The notes beneath the pieces are model-generated. The model was given only the letters and a program-made list of their open reading frames with translations, was not told where the DNA came from and made no database searches. This document shows, piece after piece, positions 25,915 to 36,900 of a stretch of 64,000 nt of DNA. Position 1 is the stretch's first letter, and the number at the start of each line of letters is the position of its first letter. The stretch is from NCBI GenBank assembly GCA_027019265.1, contig JALUWX010000006.1, positions 1-64,000 on the forward strand, written 5' to 3'. Both the position numbers and the translations under genes were made by a program. The stretch comes from Phycisphaerales bacterium (GTDB lineage: Bacteria > Planctomycetota > Phycisphaerae > Phycisphaerales > UBA1924).

Positions 25915-26553
25915 TCAGGGGTGGGTTGACTCGAGCCAGTCGGCGGCGTCGCGCAGGATGAAGGCGCTGACGAGGTCGGGGTGGGCGAGGGTGATGCAAC
26001 AGTTGTGGGCGAGGGTCTGCGCGTGAAGGGTCGCGGTGGCCGCGATGTCCGGGTCGGGGGTGGTGTGCGCGTGGTGGATGAAGGCGTGGATCGCCCAGGG
26101 TCGGTTGATCCCGTTGTCGGGTTGGAGCTCGGCGATGTTCCACTCGATGAGCGGGACGAGGGATTCGGGGGTGGTGAGGTGGGTGAGTGCGTGGAGGGCG
26201 CAGAGCTCGATGTGGGTTCGGTGCTCGATGGCGTAGTCGTCGGGGTTGACGAGCCCATGGTTTGGCTCGATGGTGGGGAGGTCGGGGGGGAGATTCAGCG
26301 CGAGCGCGGTCCAGAGCTGCGCGTCGAGGTCGGGGTTGTTGAGGTTGGTGCAATGGGGGACGCTCAGGGCGCGGGCGATGAGCGCGAGGGCGCTTGTGCT
26401 CCGGGCTCCGAACTCGTCCCGGAAGGTGTGGGCGTATTGGGTCCGATCGGGCTCGGACGCATCGAAGGGGACGTCGGCGAGGACGGGGATCGCGAGGGAT
26501 CTGAGATGGGTGATCCACTGGGCGATTGTGGGGGTGGTTGAGGGGGTCGTCAT
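25915..26553 (-). CDS. Hypothetical protein, His/Thr/Leu-rich helical
   Basis: The 212-residue product is not recognised. It is helix-rich, with many His, Thr and Leu residues (HIELCALHALTHLTTPESL, WAIHAFIHHAHTTPD), no signal peptide and no membrane segment. The spacing of the helical stretches would fit HEAT/ARM-like repeats. It is divergent from gcvT, its stop lies 16 nt past the convergent pyrG stop, and codon use matches neighbours. A gene is likely because the start is well placed and the amino acid composition is protein-like, unlike the Arg/Pro-rich shadow frames around it. Confidence 0.6.
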   Translation of the reverse strand: MTTPSTTPTIAQWITHLRSLAIPVLADVPFDASEPDRTQYAHTFRDEFGARSTSALALIARALSVPHCTNLNNPDLDAQLWTALALNLPPDLPTIEPNHGLVNPDDYAIEHRTHIELCALHALTHLTTPESLVPLIEWNIAELQPDNGINRPWAIHAFIHHAHTTPDPDIAATATLHAQTLAHNCCITLAHPDLVSAFILRDAADWLESTHP

Positions 26554-26613
26554 CGGTGGATTGTTCGCACGGGGACTACGATCGTGGGCAACACGAGCAG
26601 ACAAAGGACCACG

Positions 26614-27762
26614 ATGACCCAGACGACCCTGAAGACGACCCCGCTCCATTCGTACCACGTCGATCATGGCGCGCAGATGGTGGATTACGCCGGCTGGGAG
26701 ATGCCGATCCGGTACTCGGGGACGATCAAGGAGGAGCACGAGCAGTGCCGGAACTCGGGGGGGCTGTTCGATGTGTCGCACATGGGTCGGTTGATGCTCA
26801 AGGGCTTGCATTCCCGTCGGGTGCTCGAGCGGGTGTGTTCGCGCCGGATCGGGGACATGCAGGAGGGGCAGTGCCGATACTCGTTCGTGTGCAACGAGCG
26901 GGGTGGGGTGATGGACGATGTGATCGTGAACCGGATGGACACGGACGAGTTCATGGTGGTGTGCAACGGCGCGAACCGTGAGAAGATCGTCAACCACATC
27001 CAGAGCGTGATCGATGAGCGCGGGTTCAAGGTGAAGTTCGAGGACCGAACCGAGAAGACGGCGATGGTTGCGATCCAGGGTCCCAAGGTGATGGACCTGA
27101 TCGGGCGGGTGTCGTCGGAAGTTCCGACTCTGAAGAAGTTCCGGTTCACGGTCAAGAACCTGATGATCCTGAAGCTGATCGTGGCGCGGACGGGGTACAC
27201 GGGTGAGGACGGGGTGGAGATCATCCTCCCGGCGAACGCGGTCGGGATGGCGCTCAAGCTGCTGCTTAAGGACGTGGACAACGATCCGGATTCGAAGCTG
27301 CTCGCGCCGTGCGGGCTCGGGGCGCGGGACACGCTCCGGCTCGAAGCTGGGCTTCCGTTGTACGGGCACGAGCTGGGTGAGGAGATCAGCGCGTTGGCTG
27401 TCGGGATGCCCTTCGCGATGAACCTCGACAAGAGCGAGGAGAACGAGGGGGAGACGTTCATCGGTCAGGAGGCGCTCGTCAAGCAGACGAACAGTGGGGG
27501 TCCCGGGATCAAGCTTGTCGGGCTCGTGATCGATTCGAAGCGGACGGCGCGTCAGGACATGCGGGTGCTCGACGGGGACTCGGATGTCGGGTTCGTGACG
27601 TCGGGGTGTGCGTCTCCCACGCTCGGGAAGTCGATCGCGATGGCGTATGTGAACGATGCGCAGAGCGCAGTGGGGACGAAGCTGAAGGTCGATGCGCAGA
27701 AGGCCGTGCTCGATGCGGAGGTGGTCCCGCTCCCGTTCTACAAGGCGCCGAAAAAGGGCTGA
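26614..27762 (+). CDS. gcvT: Aminomethyltransferase (glycine cleavage system T protein)
   Basis: Transfers the methylene group from aminomethylated H-protein to tetrahydrofolate. The 382-residue protein starts TTPLHSYHVDHGAQMVDYAGWEMP, with the FDVSHMGR folate/aminomethyl site, ARTGYTGEDGVEI and GLGARDTLRLEAGLPLYGHE, all diagnostic of GcvT. The ATG at 26614 follows AAAGGA. A -10-like TACGAT lies at 26577-26582. GcvH and GcvP are not nearby, which is unusual for this gene. YgfZ is excluded by the full folate-site set. Confidence 0.93.
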   Translation: MTQTTLKTTPLHSYHVDHGAQMVDYAGWEMPIRYSGTIKEEHEQCRNSGGLFDVSHMGRLMLKGLHSRRVLERVCSRRIGDMQEGQCRYSFVCNERGGVMDDVIVNRMDTDEFMVVCNGANREKIVNHIQSVIDERGFKVKFEDRTEKTAMVAIQGPKVMDLIGRVSSEVPTLKKFRFTVKNLMILKLIVARTGYTGEDGVEIILPANAVGMALKLLLKDVDNDPDSKLLAPCGLGARDTLRLEAGLPLYGHELGEEISALAVGMPFAMNLDKSEENEGETFIGQEALVKQTNSGGPGIKLVGLVIDSKRTARQDMRVLDGDSDVGFVTSGCASPTLGKSIAMAYVNDAQSAVGTKLKVDAQKAVLDAEVVPLPFYKAPKKG

Positions 27763-27781
27763 TCGGCGGAGCCCTGGGAGG

Positions 27782-28513
27782 TCAGACGGAATCGTCGTCG
27801 GGCTCGGGGTTCCCGTCGAGGTCGAGTTCGGCCCAGCCCGCGTTGGTGTGACGGACGATGGCGCCGGTGGATTCGTAGATGATCTGTTCGGCGATGTTGG
27901 TGCAGTGATCGGCCATCAGGACGGCTTGGTGGATGATGGCGTGGAGCTCGAAGGCGTGCTCGACGCTGAGACGGGCGTCGGCGATGCGCTGTTCGGATTT
28001 CTGGACGACGAGGTCGTAGAACTCGATGACGGTCCCTTCGGCGGCGAGGACGGATTTGGCGCGGATGGGGTCGATGGATTCGAAGGCGCGGACGGTGTCT
28101 CGGAGGATCCCGACGACGGAGTTGGTCATGACGCGCGTGGACTTGGGGAACTCGGGGTCCCGGTCCCCGAGGGAGACGACCCGTCTTGCGATCGATGAGG
28201 CGGCGTCGGCGATGCGTTCGAGCTCGTTGTTGACCTTCACACAGGTGAGCATGGAGCGGACACGGGGCTCGCTGAGGGCGACGGCGTTCTTGGTGACGCG
28301 CATCAGGAGATCGACGGCGTCACGTTCGATCTCGACGTCGGCGCGATCGACCTGGTCTTCCCGTTCGAGGAGCGCGAGCGCGCCGGTTGAATCCATCGCG
28401 TAGATCGCGTTGAAGGCGCCGTCCACGATCTCGACGACCAGGTTTCCCTGCTCGACGAGCCGTTCGCGGAGCGCGGTGAGCTGATGATCGAACTGCTCGG
28501 GGGTGATGGGCAT
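27782..28513 (-). CDS. phoU: Phosphate-transport regulator PhoU
   Basis: The 243-residue all-helical protein consists of two PhoU repeats. The conserved E/D-rich metal motifs are visible in REDQVDRADVEIERDAVDLL (first repeat) and AILHQAVLMADHCTNIAEQIIYES-like C-terminal helices (second repeat). PhoU restrains phosphate uptake and PhoR signalling. Neither pst nor pho genes are adjacent. The start is ATG at 28513; a -10-like TATTGT lies at 28569-28574 on the same strand, giving a leader of about 50 nt. It is divergent from eno. Confidence 0.9.
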   Translation of the reverse strand: MPITPEQFDHQLTALRERLVEQGNLVVEIVDGAFNAIYAMDSTGALALLEREDQVDRADVEIERDAVDLLMRVTKNAVALSEPRVRSMLTCVKVNNELERIADAASSIARRVVSLGDRDPEFPKSTRVMTNSVVGILRDTVRAFESIDPIRAKSVLAAEGTVIEFYDLVVQKSEQRIADARLSVEHAFELHAIIHQAVLMADHCTNIAEQIIYESTGAIVRHTNAGWAELDLDGNPEPDDDSV

Positions 28514-28643
28514 CGTGGGGTCGGGGCGTTGGCGCTGGGGGCTTGCTCTCGATTGCTTGATCGTCTTCACAATAGCGGATCGTGGTGAGCGGTACACGTG
28601 AAAGCCGGCTATCGTCGGGTTGGGGACGTGCTGAGCGTCCTAG

Positions 28644-29969
<1,326 letters not shown>

Positions 29970-29989
29970 ACCGATCGCTCGTGATTCGG

Positions 29990-29995
29990 TATGCT
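29990..29995 (+). promoter_or_regulatory. -10 element TATGCT upstream of the M50-like gene
   Basis: TATGCT ends 8 nt before the ATG at 30004. GGGAG in between is too close to the start to act as a good Shine-Dalgarno sequence, so a leaderless or near-leaderless transcript is likely. Confidence 0.45.
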
Positions 29996-30003
29996 TTGGG
30001 AGC

Positions 30004-31059
30004 ATGAGCGAGCGCGGTTGGCAGGACAGTTATGGTGAGGGTCACGGGGATCGCCTTGGGGGCGTGAAGCGTGTGCTTGCGCGGATCTTTGGGGATGGGG
30101 AGGATCCGCTGGCTTGGGGGTTCACCTACCTGCGATCGCGCGGGGTGGTGCTCAAGGCGCACCTGCTGTTCATCGTGTGGGTGCTGGCGGAGCTGATTTT
30201 CACGCTTCCGGGTCATCAGGAGGGGGTGATGTTTGTTGGGCCTCGGTTGGTGGGGGTGTGGGTGATCGTGACGGTGAAGGAGTTCGTCAGGGCTCGGGTG
30301 TGCGCGAGGTATGGGGGGGTGTGTGATTCGGTGATGGTGTGGCCGATGGGGAGGTTGGCTCAGCCCGAGCTCCCGGAATCGAGGCGCGGGGACTGGATGA
30401 CGGCGGTGTCGGGGTTGGTGACCCAGATCCTGATCGGGGTGGTGCTTGGTGGGGTGTTGGTGGGGATCACGGGGTCGGTCGGGGGAATGGTGTTCAATCC
30501 GCTTGAACCCTCGTCGTCGATCGGGGGGGTGACGCTCCGGGACGGGACGACGGCGTGGTGGCTCATCGCGTTGTGGTCGGTTTATGCGGTGAACCTGGTG
30601 ATCCTGCTCGTGAACCTGCTCCCGATGGAGCCCTTGGATGGGGCGGTGATGCTCCGGGCGGCGTTGGTGCCCTCGAAAGGGGACATGGGGGCGCGGGGGG
30701 TGGTGTCGGTTGTGGGGGTGGTGTGCGCGACGTTGGTGGGGATCGTGGGGCTGGTGACGGCGGACGGGAGGACGCTCTTCACGATCGCGGTGGTGTGCGG
30801 GGTGGTGGTGACGATCGAGCGGTCCCGGATCCGGTTCTTGCGGACGGCGTCGTTGTTTACGGGATCGCCTGATTTGGGGGCTTCGGGTCGGAAGGTCGAA
30901 CACAATGGGGATGGGGAGCGTTTGAAAGGGGGCGGGGTCGATCCCGAGGAAGTGGATCGGGTGTTGGCGAAAATCTCGGCGAGCGGGGTCGAATCGTTGA
31001 GCCGGGCGGAGCGTCGGGTGCTCAAGCGGGCGACGGAATCGAGCCGAGATACGGAGTAA
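30004..31059 (+). CDS. M50 (site-2 protease)-like membrane protein lacking the zinc-binding motif
   Basis: The 351-residue multi-pass protein has helices at about 48-68, 80-95, 135-158, 186-206, 228-250 and 254-272. Its layout follows M50 metalloproteases. The segment VIVTVKEFVRARVCARYGG sits where the active-site HExxHAxxARxxG should be, and NLLPMEPLDGAVML matches the second motif NLLPxxPLDGGR with Asp212 kept. Both zinc histidines are replaced (Lys92 and Arg96) while Glu93 remains, so it should not be a protease. The C-terminus (about 310-350) carries a DRVLAKISASG...SLSRAE motif shared with the rhomboid downstream. The two genes are 40 nt apart and probably act together. Confidence 0.7.
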   Translation: MSERGWQDSYGEGHGDRLGGVKRVLARIFGDGEDPLAWGFTYLRSRGVVLKAHLLFIVWVLAELIFTLPGHQEGVMFVGPRLVGVWVIVTVKEFVRARVCARYGGVCDSVMVWPMGRLAQPELPESRRGDWMTAVSGLVTQILIGVVLGGVLVGITGSVGGMVFNPLEPSSSIGGVTLRDGTTAWWLIALWSVYAVNLVILLVNLLPMEPLDGAVMLRAALVPSKGDMGARGVVSVVGVVCATLVGIVGLVTADGRTLFTIAVVCGVVVTIERSRIRFLRTASLFTGSPDLGASGRKVEHNGDGERLKGGGVDPEEVDRVLAKISASGVESLSRAERRVLKRATESSRDTE

Positions 31060-31099
31060 GGGCCGCGGACCCTGAAAGTCGCGATGGAGCACGAGGTTC

Positions 31100-32050
31100 A
31101 TGGGTATCTACGACCGGGACTACAACAGGGACGACACGGGGATCGGGTATGGATCTCGGGGTGGGGGCGGTGGTGGTCTGATCATGCACTCCCCGGGATG
31201 GTCGGTGAACACGTGGATCATCGTGATCAACATCGTGGTTCATGTGCTGGCGGTGATGGTGTTCCGTGCTCCGAGCGGGACCCATCCGATGAACGGCGCG
31301 CTGTACAACCTGGGGGAGCTGTCGATCTATCAGGGGTTCCAGCGGCTCGAGGTCTGGCGATTGATCACGTTCCAGTTCCTCCATGATCCGACGGGGGGGC
31401 TGATCTCGTTCCACCTGATCATGAACATGTTCGGGATGTGGATTTTCGGGCCGATGGTCGAGCGGTTTTTGGGTGGGAAGAAGTACCTTGCGTTCTACCT
31501 GGTGTGTGGGCTCAGTGGTGGGTTGTTGTTCTCGGTGCTGACGGTGCTCGGGAAGCTGACGGGTGGGGCGATGCCCGGTGTGCTGACGAACGACTTCACG
31601 ACTCCGCTGATCGGGGCGAGCGCGGGGGTGTTCGGGGTGATCGTGGCGTGCGCGTACATCCAGCCCAACACGATCGTGCAGCTGTTGTTCCCCCCGATCC
31701 CGATGAAGCTGAAGTGGTTTGCGTATGGGTATGTGGGGCTCGCGTTGGTGCAGCTCCTGATGGGGTCGGCGAACGCCGGGGGTGAAGCGGCGCACGTGGG
31801 GGGTGCGATCGCGGGGTATTACTTCATCCGGAACTCGCATCACTTGCTGGATTTCTTCGATGTGCTGAACGACTCGAGGGATCAACGGAACGCGAAGAAA
31901 GCGATCAAGACCCAGCAGAAGAGAGCGAAGCTGGATCAGGAGGTGGATCGGATCCTGGCGAAGGTGCAGCGCGATGGGATCGGGTCGCTGAGCGAGGCAG
32001 AGAAGAAGACACTCAACGAAGCGAGCCGGGAGCAGCGGCACGCGGGGTGA
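31100..32050 (+). CDS. Rhomboid-family intramembrane serine protease
   Basis: The 316-residue membrane protease has the catalytic Ser174 in GASAGVFG and His232 in AAHVGGAIAG, six core helices (about 36-56, 100-120, 128-150, 168-186, 205-222 and 230-245), and an HxxxN-like segment (HLIMNM) in the second helix. The N-terminus is Gly-rich. A cytoplasmic C-terminal tail (255-316) ends in DRILAKVQRDG...SLSEAEKKTL, the same short motif found at the end of the preceding M50-like protein (DUF6576-type tail). Substrates are unknown. Confidence 0.93.
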   Translation: MGIYDRDYNRDDTGIGYGSRGGGGGGLIMHSPGWSVNTWIIVINIVVHVLAVMVFRAPSGTHPMNGALYNLGELSIYQGFQRLEVWRLITFQFLHDPTGGLISFHLIMNMFGMWIFGPMVERFLGGKKYLAFYLVCGLSGGLLFSVLTVLGKLTGGAMPGVLTNDFTTPLIGASAGVFGVIVACAYIQPNTIVQLLFPPIPMKLKWFAYGYVGLALVQLLMGSANAGGEAAHVGGAIAGYYFIRNSHHLLDFFDVLNDSRDQRNAKKAIKTQQKRAKLDQEVDRILAKVQRDGIGSLSEAEKKTLNEASREQRHAG

Positions 32051-32067
32051 TCGGGTTGGTTGAGCCC

Positions 32068-32073
32068 TAGTCT
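32068..32073 (+). promoter_or_regulatory. -10 element TAGTCT, leaderless promoter of tgt
   Basis: TAGTCT ends 6 nt before the ATG at 32080. No Shine-Dalgarno sequence is present. Confidence 0.5.
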
Positions 32074-32079
32074 TGGGGT

Positions 32080-33348
32080 ATGGCAGATCCGCTGACGTTC
32101 GAGATTGATTCCACGCATGGAGAGGCGCGGACGGGTCGTGTGACGACGTTGCACGGCGGGTTTGATACGCCGGCGTTTATGCCCGTGGGGACGAAGGGGA
32201 CGATCAAGGGGTTGGTGCCTGAGATGGTGTCGGGGACGGGGGCGCAGATCATCCTGAACAACACGTACCACCTGATGCTTCGTCCGGGGTCGGAGCTGGT
32301 GCAGGAGATGGGTGGGGTTCACAAGTTCATGAACTGGGACGGTCCGATCTTGACGGACTCGGGGGGGTATCAGGCGTATTCGATGGCGGATATCAATGCG
32401 ATCGACGAGGACGGGGTGTCGTTCAAGTCGATCATTGATGGATCGACGATCCGGATGAACCCGGAGATCGCGATGCGGGTCCAGAACGAGCTTGGGCCGG
32501 ACATCATGATGGCGTTTGATGACTGTCCCCCGAGTGTGGACCCGGACGCGGGGTCGATCAATCAGACCCGGCTCCGGATCGCGAAGCAGCGGGATACGAA
32601 GAAGGGGTCGTACGACCACGCTGAGCGGTTGCGGGTTGCGAACGAACGGACGGTGCGCTGGCTCGAGCGGTGCAAGTCGTCCCATGCGCGCCCGGACGAG
32701 CAGTCGTTGTTCGGGATCATCCAGGGGGGGACGGATCTGGAGCGCCGGGACTGGTCGATCGAGCGGATCTGCAATATCGAGCTCCCGGGGTATGCGATCG
32801 GGGGGGTTGCTGTGGGGGAGACGTTCGACCAGATCTCGAGGGTGGTGGGGCACACAGCGCCGAAGATGCCCGCGCACAAGCCCAGGTATCTGATGGGGGT
32901 GGGGTACGAACGGGACATCGTTGTCGCGGTGATGAGCGGGGTCGATATGTTCGATTGTGTGCTCCCGACCCGGAACGGGAGGAACGCGAACGCGTTTACG
33001 TGCGAGCCCGGGGAGGACGGTCAGATCCGGCTCAAGAACGCCCGGTTCGCGCGGGACCCTCGTCCGATCGAGGAGGGGTGCGACTGCGCGGCGTGTGATC
33101 CGGGGGCGCATGGGTGGAGGACCCCGGACGGGGCTGGGTTCTCGAGGTCGTACATTCGGCACTTGTTTGCGGCGGAGGAGATGCTGGGGCCGATCCTGGT
33201 ATCGATCCACAATCTGCGGTTCTTCCAGCGGTTGATGGGGGATCTTCGAGATTCGATCCGGTTGGGGGATTGGGGGGAGTTGGTGCGTCGGCGGCCGCAT
33301 TTGGCTCCGATCGTGGAATCGAAACTGGGGATAGCCCAAGAAGGGTGA
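32080..33348 (+). CDS. tgt: tRNA-guanine transglycosylase
   Basis: Exchanges G34 of GUN-anticodon tRNAs for preQ1 on the queuosine pathway. The 422-residue enzyme has PAFMPVGTKGTIKGL, the catalytic Asp93 in LTDSGGYQ, GIIQGGTDLERR, the second catalytic Asp in MFDCVLPTRNGRN and the zinc site in GCDCAACDPG plus a distal His. It is slightly longer than the usual 370-380 residues through insertions around 160-200 and 340. Other queuosine genes are absent except for the degenerate QueC-like gene at 40373. Confidence 0.95.
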   Translation: MADPLTFEIDSTHGEARTGRVTTLHGGFDTPAFMPVGTKGTIKGLVPEMVSGTGAQIILNNTYHLMLRPGSELVQEMGGVHKFMNWDGPILTDSGGYQAYSMADINAIDEDGVSFKSIIDGSTIRMNPEIAMRVQNELGPDIMMAFDDCPPSVDPDAGSINQTRLRIAKQRDTKKGSYDHAERLRVANERTVRWLERCKSSHARPDEQSLFGIIQGGTDLERRDWSIERICNIELPGYAIGGVAVGETFDQISRVVGHTAPKMPAHKPRYLMGVGYERDIVVAVMSGVDMFDCVLPTRNGRNANAFTCEPGEDGQIRLKNARFARDPRPIEEGCDCAACDPGAHGWRTPDGAGFSRSYIRHLFAAEEMLGPILVSIHNLRFFQRLMGDLRDSIRLGDWGELVRRRPHLAPIVESKLGIAQEG

Positions 33349-33456
33349 CCCCGGATCGGGTGCGATTCTCACAAATCCTCGTCGGGCAGGAATCTCGGGT
33401 CTACGATCCAAGCCCGGATGGGATCGGCCGTCAGGGTATTGAAAGGGACTTCTCGT

Positions 33457-33903
33457 ATGAGCGATCGCTCGTCGTTTGGTATGCATGTGATGACGCTGGG
33501 TCAGGATGGTCGGATGCTCGGCACCCCTTCCGCTTCGGGTGCTGGTGAATCCGCTCCGGGGGGGACGGCCGGTGAGGGTGGATCCGGGGGTGCTGGTCCT
33601 GCTGGGGGCGGTTCGTTCTTCTTCATCATGATCGCGATGATGGTGGGTCTGATCCTGCTGACATCGATGTCGGGTCGGAAGGAGAAAAAGAAGCACGCGG
33701 CGATGGTGGGGGGTTTGAAGAAGAAGGACAAGGTTCGCGCGGCCGGCGGGATCATCGGGACGATCGTGGAGGTCAAGGGAGACGAGTTGCTCCTGGAGAC
33801 TGATCGCGCGTCGAACACGCGGATCCGTGTGGCGCGTGGGAGCGTGTCGAGCGTTTTGAGCGAGAGCAGCGTTGCTGCTGAGGCGGAACCGGTCGAGAAC
33901 TGA
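33457..33903 (+). CDS. yajC: Sec translocon accessory protein YajC
   Basis: The 148-residue protein has a Gly/Ala-rich N-terminal extension (25-52), one membrane helix (SFFFIMIAMMVGLILLTSM, about 54-73), then a basic RKEKKKHAAM stretch and the small beta domain KDKVRAAGGIIGTIVEVKGDELLLE typical of YajC. It precedes secDF by 50 nt, the normal partner. The ATG at 33457 is preceded by GAAAGGGA, and a -10-like TACGAT is at 33402-33407. The extension is longer than in E. coli YajC (110 residues). Confidence 0.9.
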   Translation: MSDRSSFGMHVMTLGQDGRMLGTPSASGAGESAPGGTAGEGGSGGAGPAGGGSFFFIMIAMMVGLILLTSMSGRKEKKKHAAMVGGLKKKDKVRAAGGIIGTIVEVKGDELLLETDRASNTRIRVARGSVSSVLSESSVAAEAEPVEN

Positions 33904-33953
33904 GAGCAACGACTGATCAAACGCCCTTGAGCGGGTGTTGACGAGGGATCTTC

Positions 33954-36900
33954 ATGCGACACTACGTCCGCAATGTCATCATCGCGATCGCGATGCTCGT
34001 GCTCGCTGTTTGGGCCGCGTATCCGCCGGATCAAAAGATCGGGCTGGGGAAGGACCTCCGGGGCGGTGCTTCGCTGCTGTACACGGTGCAGCTGGATCGG
34101 ACGGAGAACGCCGGGGAAGTGATCCCGAAGGTGATCGAGGTTCTGAAGCGCCGTATCGACCCGAACGGTCTGTACGAGATCCAGATCGTGCGTCAGGGTC
34201 AGGACCGGATCGAGATCACGATGCCGCTCCCCAGCGAGCACGTGAAGGCGCTCCGCGCCGATTTCGAAGAGGAACTCGCGAAGCTGGGGGTTGCTTCGAT
34301 CGAGCCCGCGCAGTTCGAGCGTGTCATGGCGATGGAGCCCGATCAGCGGAGCGCTGAGATCGAGCGTCTGGGCGCGAATAGCCCGAAGATCAAGGGGCTG
34401 CTCGAGCGGGCCGCGCGTGCGTATGACGATGCGGAGCGTTTGCGTTCCCAGATCGAGGTGATCTCGGTGAATCCCGAGGCGCCCGAGGACGTGCTGGATA
34501 CGTTGATCGATCAGGCCGCGGACGCGGAGATCGAGTACGAGATCGCGCGTGACCAGTTGTTTGCGAGCGCGGTATCGACGGACGATGTGCGCCGGGCTCT
34601 GGAGCAATCTCAGGAACAGAAGACGATCCGGGACGAGGACACGGATTCCGTGGTGACTCTCCCGAGCGAGCGCGAACGCGCGATCCAGCGGATCCGGGAT
34701 CAGTACCCGGATCTGAACGATCAGCTCGATCGTGTGATCGAGTCGTACGACACGTACTCGAAGAACCGGAACTCGCTCGACGATACTTCGGACCTGAAGC
34801 GGCTTGTGCAGGCGGCGGGTGTGCTGAGCTTCCGGATCTCGGTCGATCCGGCCGGGGGCGGGTCGTCTGCGTACTCCCATCCGGACGAGCAGCGGCTCCG
34901 GGAACGGATCCGTGAGGTCGGCCCGGCGCAGGCCGGTGCGCGTGATGCGCGTTGGTTCAAGCTGAACAAGCTCGAGTCGTGGTTCGATTCCAAGAGCGGG
35001 TACGAGTCGATGATCGAAGCGCCCGCGGCGTACTTCGCGACTCGGTACAACTACGTCGTCGAGGAATACGAGGGCGACTACTACATGCTCTGCTGGGACA
35101 CGCGCGGGCTGCGCATGACCCAGGATGATGGTCGTTGGCAGGTCTCGGGCGCATCGCGGAGTGTGGACCAGCTGGGTCGTCCGGCGATCGGGTTCACGAT
35201 GGACGCGGCCGGGGCGAACCGTTTGGGTGAGCTGACGGGTCCGAACTCGGGCGCGAACATGGCGGTGCTCCTCGATGACGAGGTGTACACGGCGCCCCGG
35301 CTCAACTCGCGCATCACGACGCGCGGGATCATCGAGGGCGAGTTCACTCCGGAAGAGATCGATTACGTGGTCCGGGTTCTGACGGCGGGTTCGCTCCAGG
35401 CGAAGGTGTCGCCGGAACCGGTGTCGGAGAACACGATCGCGCCGGAACTCGGTCAGGACAACCTGGACGCGGGGATCAAGGCGGGGATCGTCGCGCTGGT
35501 GATCGTGTCGATCTTCATGGTGCTGTACTACTTCGGGTACGGGTTCGTGGCCGTGCTCTGTTTGGCGGCGAACGCGGTGCTGATCATCGGTGCGCTCGCG
35601 ATGTCTCGCGCGTCGCTGACGCTCCCGGGTATCGCGGGGATCATCCTGACGTTCGGTATGGCCGTGGACGCGAACGTGCTGATCTACGAGCGCATCCGTG
35701 AAGAGATCTACAAGGGGTTGGAGCTGCGCCAAGCGGCTCGACTGGGGTATCAGAAGGCGTTGTCGTCGATCGTGGACGGGAACGTGACGAACCTGATCGT
35801 CTGTTTCGTGCTCGCGAACGTGGGGACGCAGGAGATCAAGGGGTTCGCGATCACGCTCGGGATCGGTGTCGTGTGCACGATGATCTCGGCGCTGTTCATG
35901 AGCAACATCATCATCCGGACTCTGGTTGACAAGATCCGCATCAAGAAGATGGCGATGCTCCCGATGGTCGTGAAGCCCATCGAGAAGATCCTGTACCCGA
36001 AGATCAACTGGATCGGTCTGCGTTGGTTGTTCCTGCTCATCTCGACGGGGTATGTCGGGCTTGGTCTCGGGATGATCGTGTTCCAGGGCGAGAAGATGCT
36101 GGACACGGAGTTCCGTGGGGGGACGCAGGTCACGATGACCACGATGCGCGAGAACCCGGACGATTCGTCGTCTCCCCGGGTGACGCTCACCCGTCCCGAG
36201 GTCGAAGAACGGGTGCATGCGCTGGGTGACGAGGTCGAGGAGGGGTCCCCGATCCGATCGCTCCGGAGCGCGGAGGTCATCCCCGTGGATCCCGAGGACG
36301 ACGGGATCACGTCGGACACGTTCCTGATCAAGACGATCTCGACGAACCGGGACGCGGTGGGGAACTCGATCAGCGCAGAGTTCCAGGACGTGCTCGATGC
36401 GCCTCCAGCGCTTGTGTTCCGGTACTCCTCGAGTGAGGACGCGGCCGGGGCTTCGGTGTACCCGATCCTTTCGGCGCGTCTGGGTGAGAACATCGCGCGT
36501 CCGGAGTATCGGAACAGCGTGTCGGAGTTCGTCGGGGGTGTTGCGGTCGTGATCGAGGACATCGATCCGGGCGCGACGCTTGAGAGCATCGAGTCCCGTC
36601 TGAATATCACCCGTCGGAAGAGCGACTTCAGCGACATCCTCGGGCGTCAATCGGAAATCATGATCCTTGAGGGGACTCCGGAACGGGTCGAGACGTTCGT
36701 GCTCGTGAGTCTGGACGAGGGTCTGACGTATTTCGACAATGTGGATGCGTGGTCGAGCGAGATCGCGCAGCGTGAGTGGGATCTGGTCCGTGCGGCGTTG
36801 ACGACGTCTTCGGATCAGCTGAGTGTGCAGAACTTCTCGCCGGCGATCGCTGAGAACTTCCGCGCGACTGCTGTTGCTGCGGTGGCGCTGTCGCTGTTGC

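Noticed and set aside
26584-26613. GTG at 26584 as the gcvT start
   Set aside because: It lies 1 nt after a probable -10 box and would add residues not found in GcvT; the ATG at 26614 has a Shine-Dalgarno-like AAAGGA.
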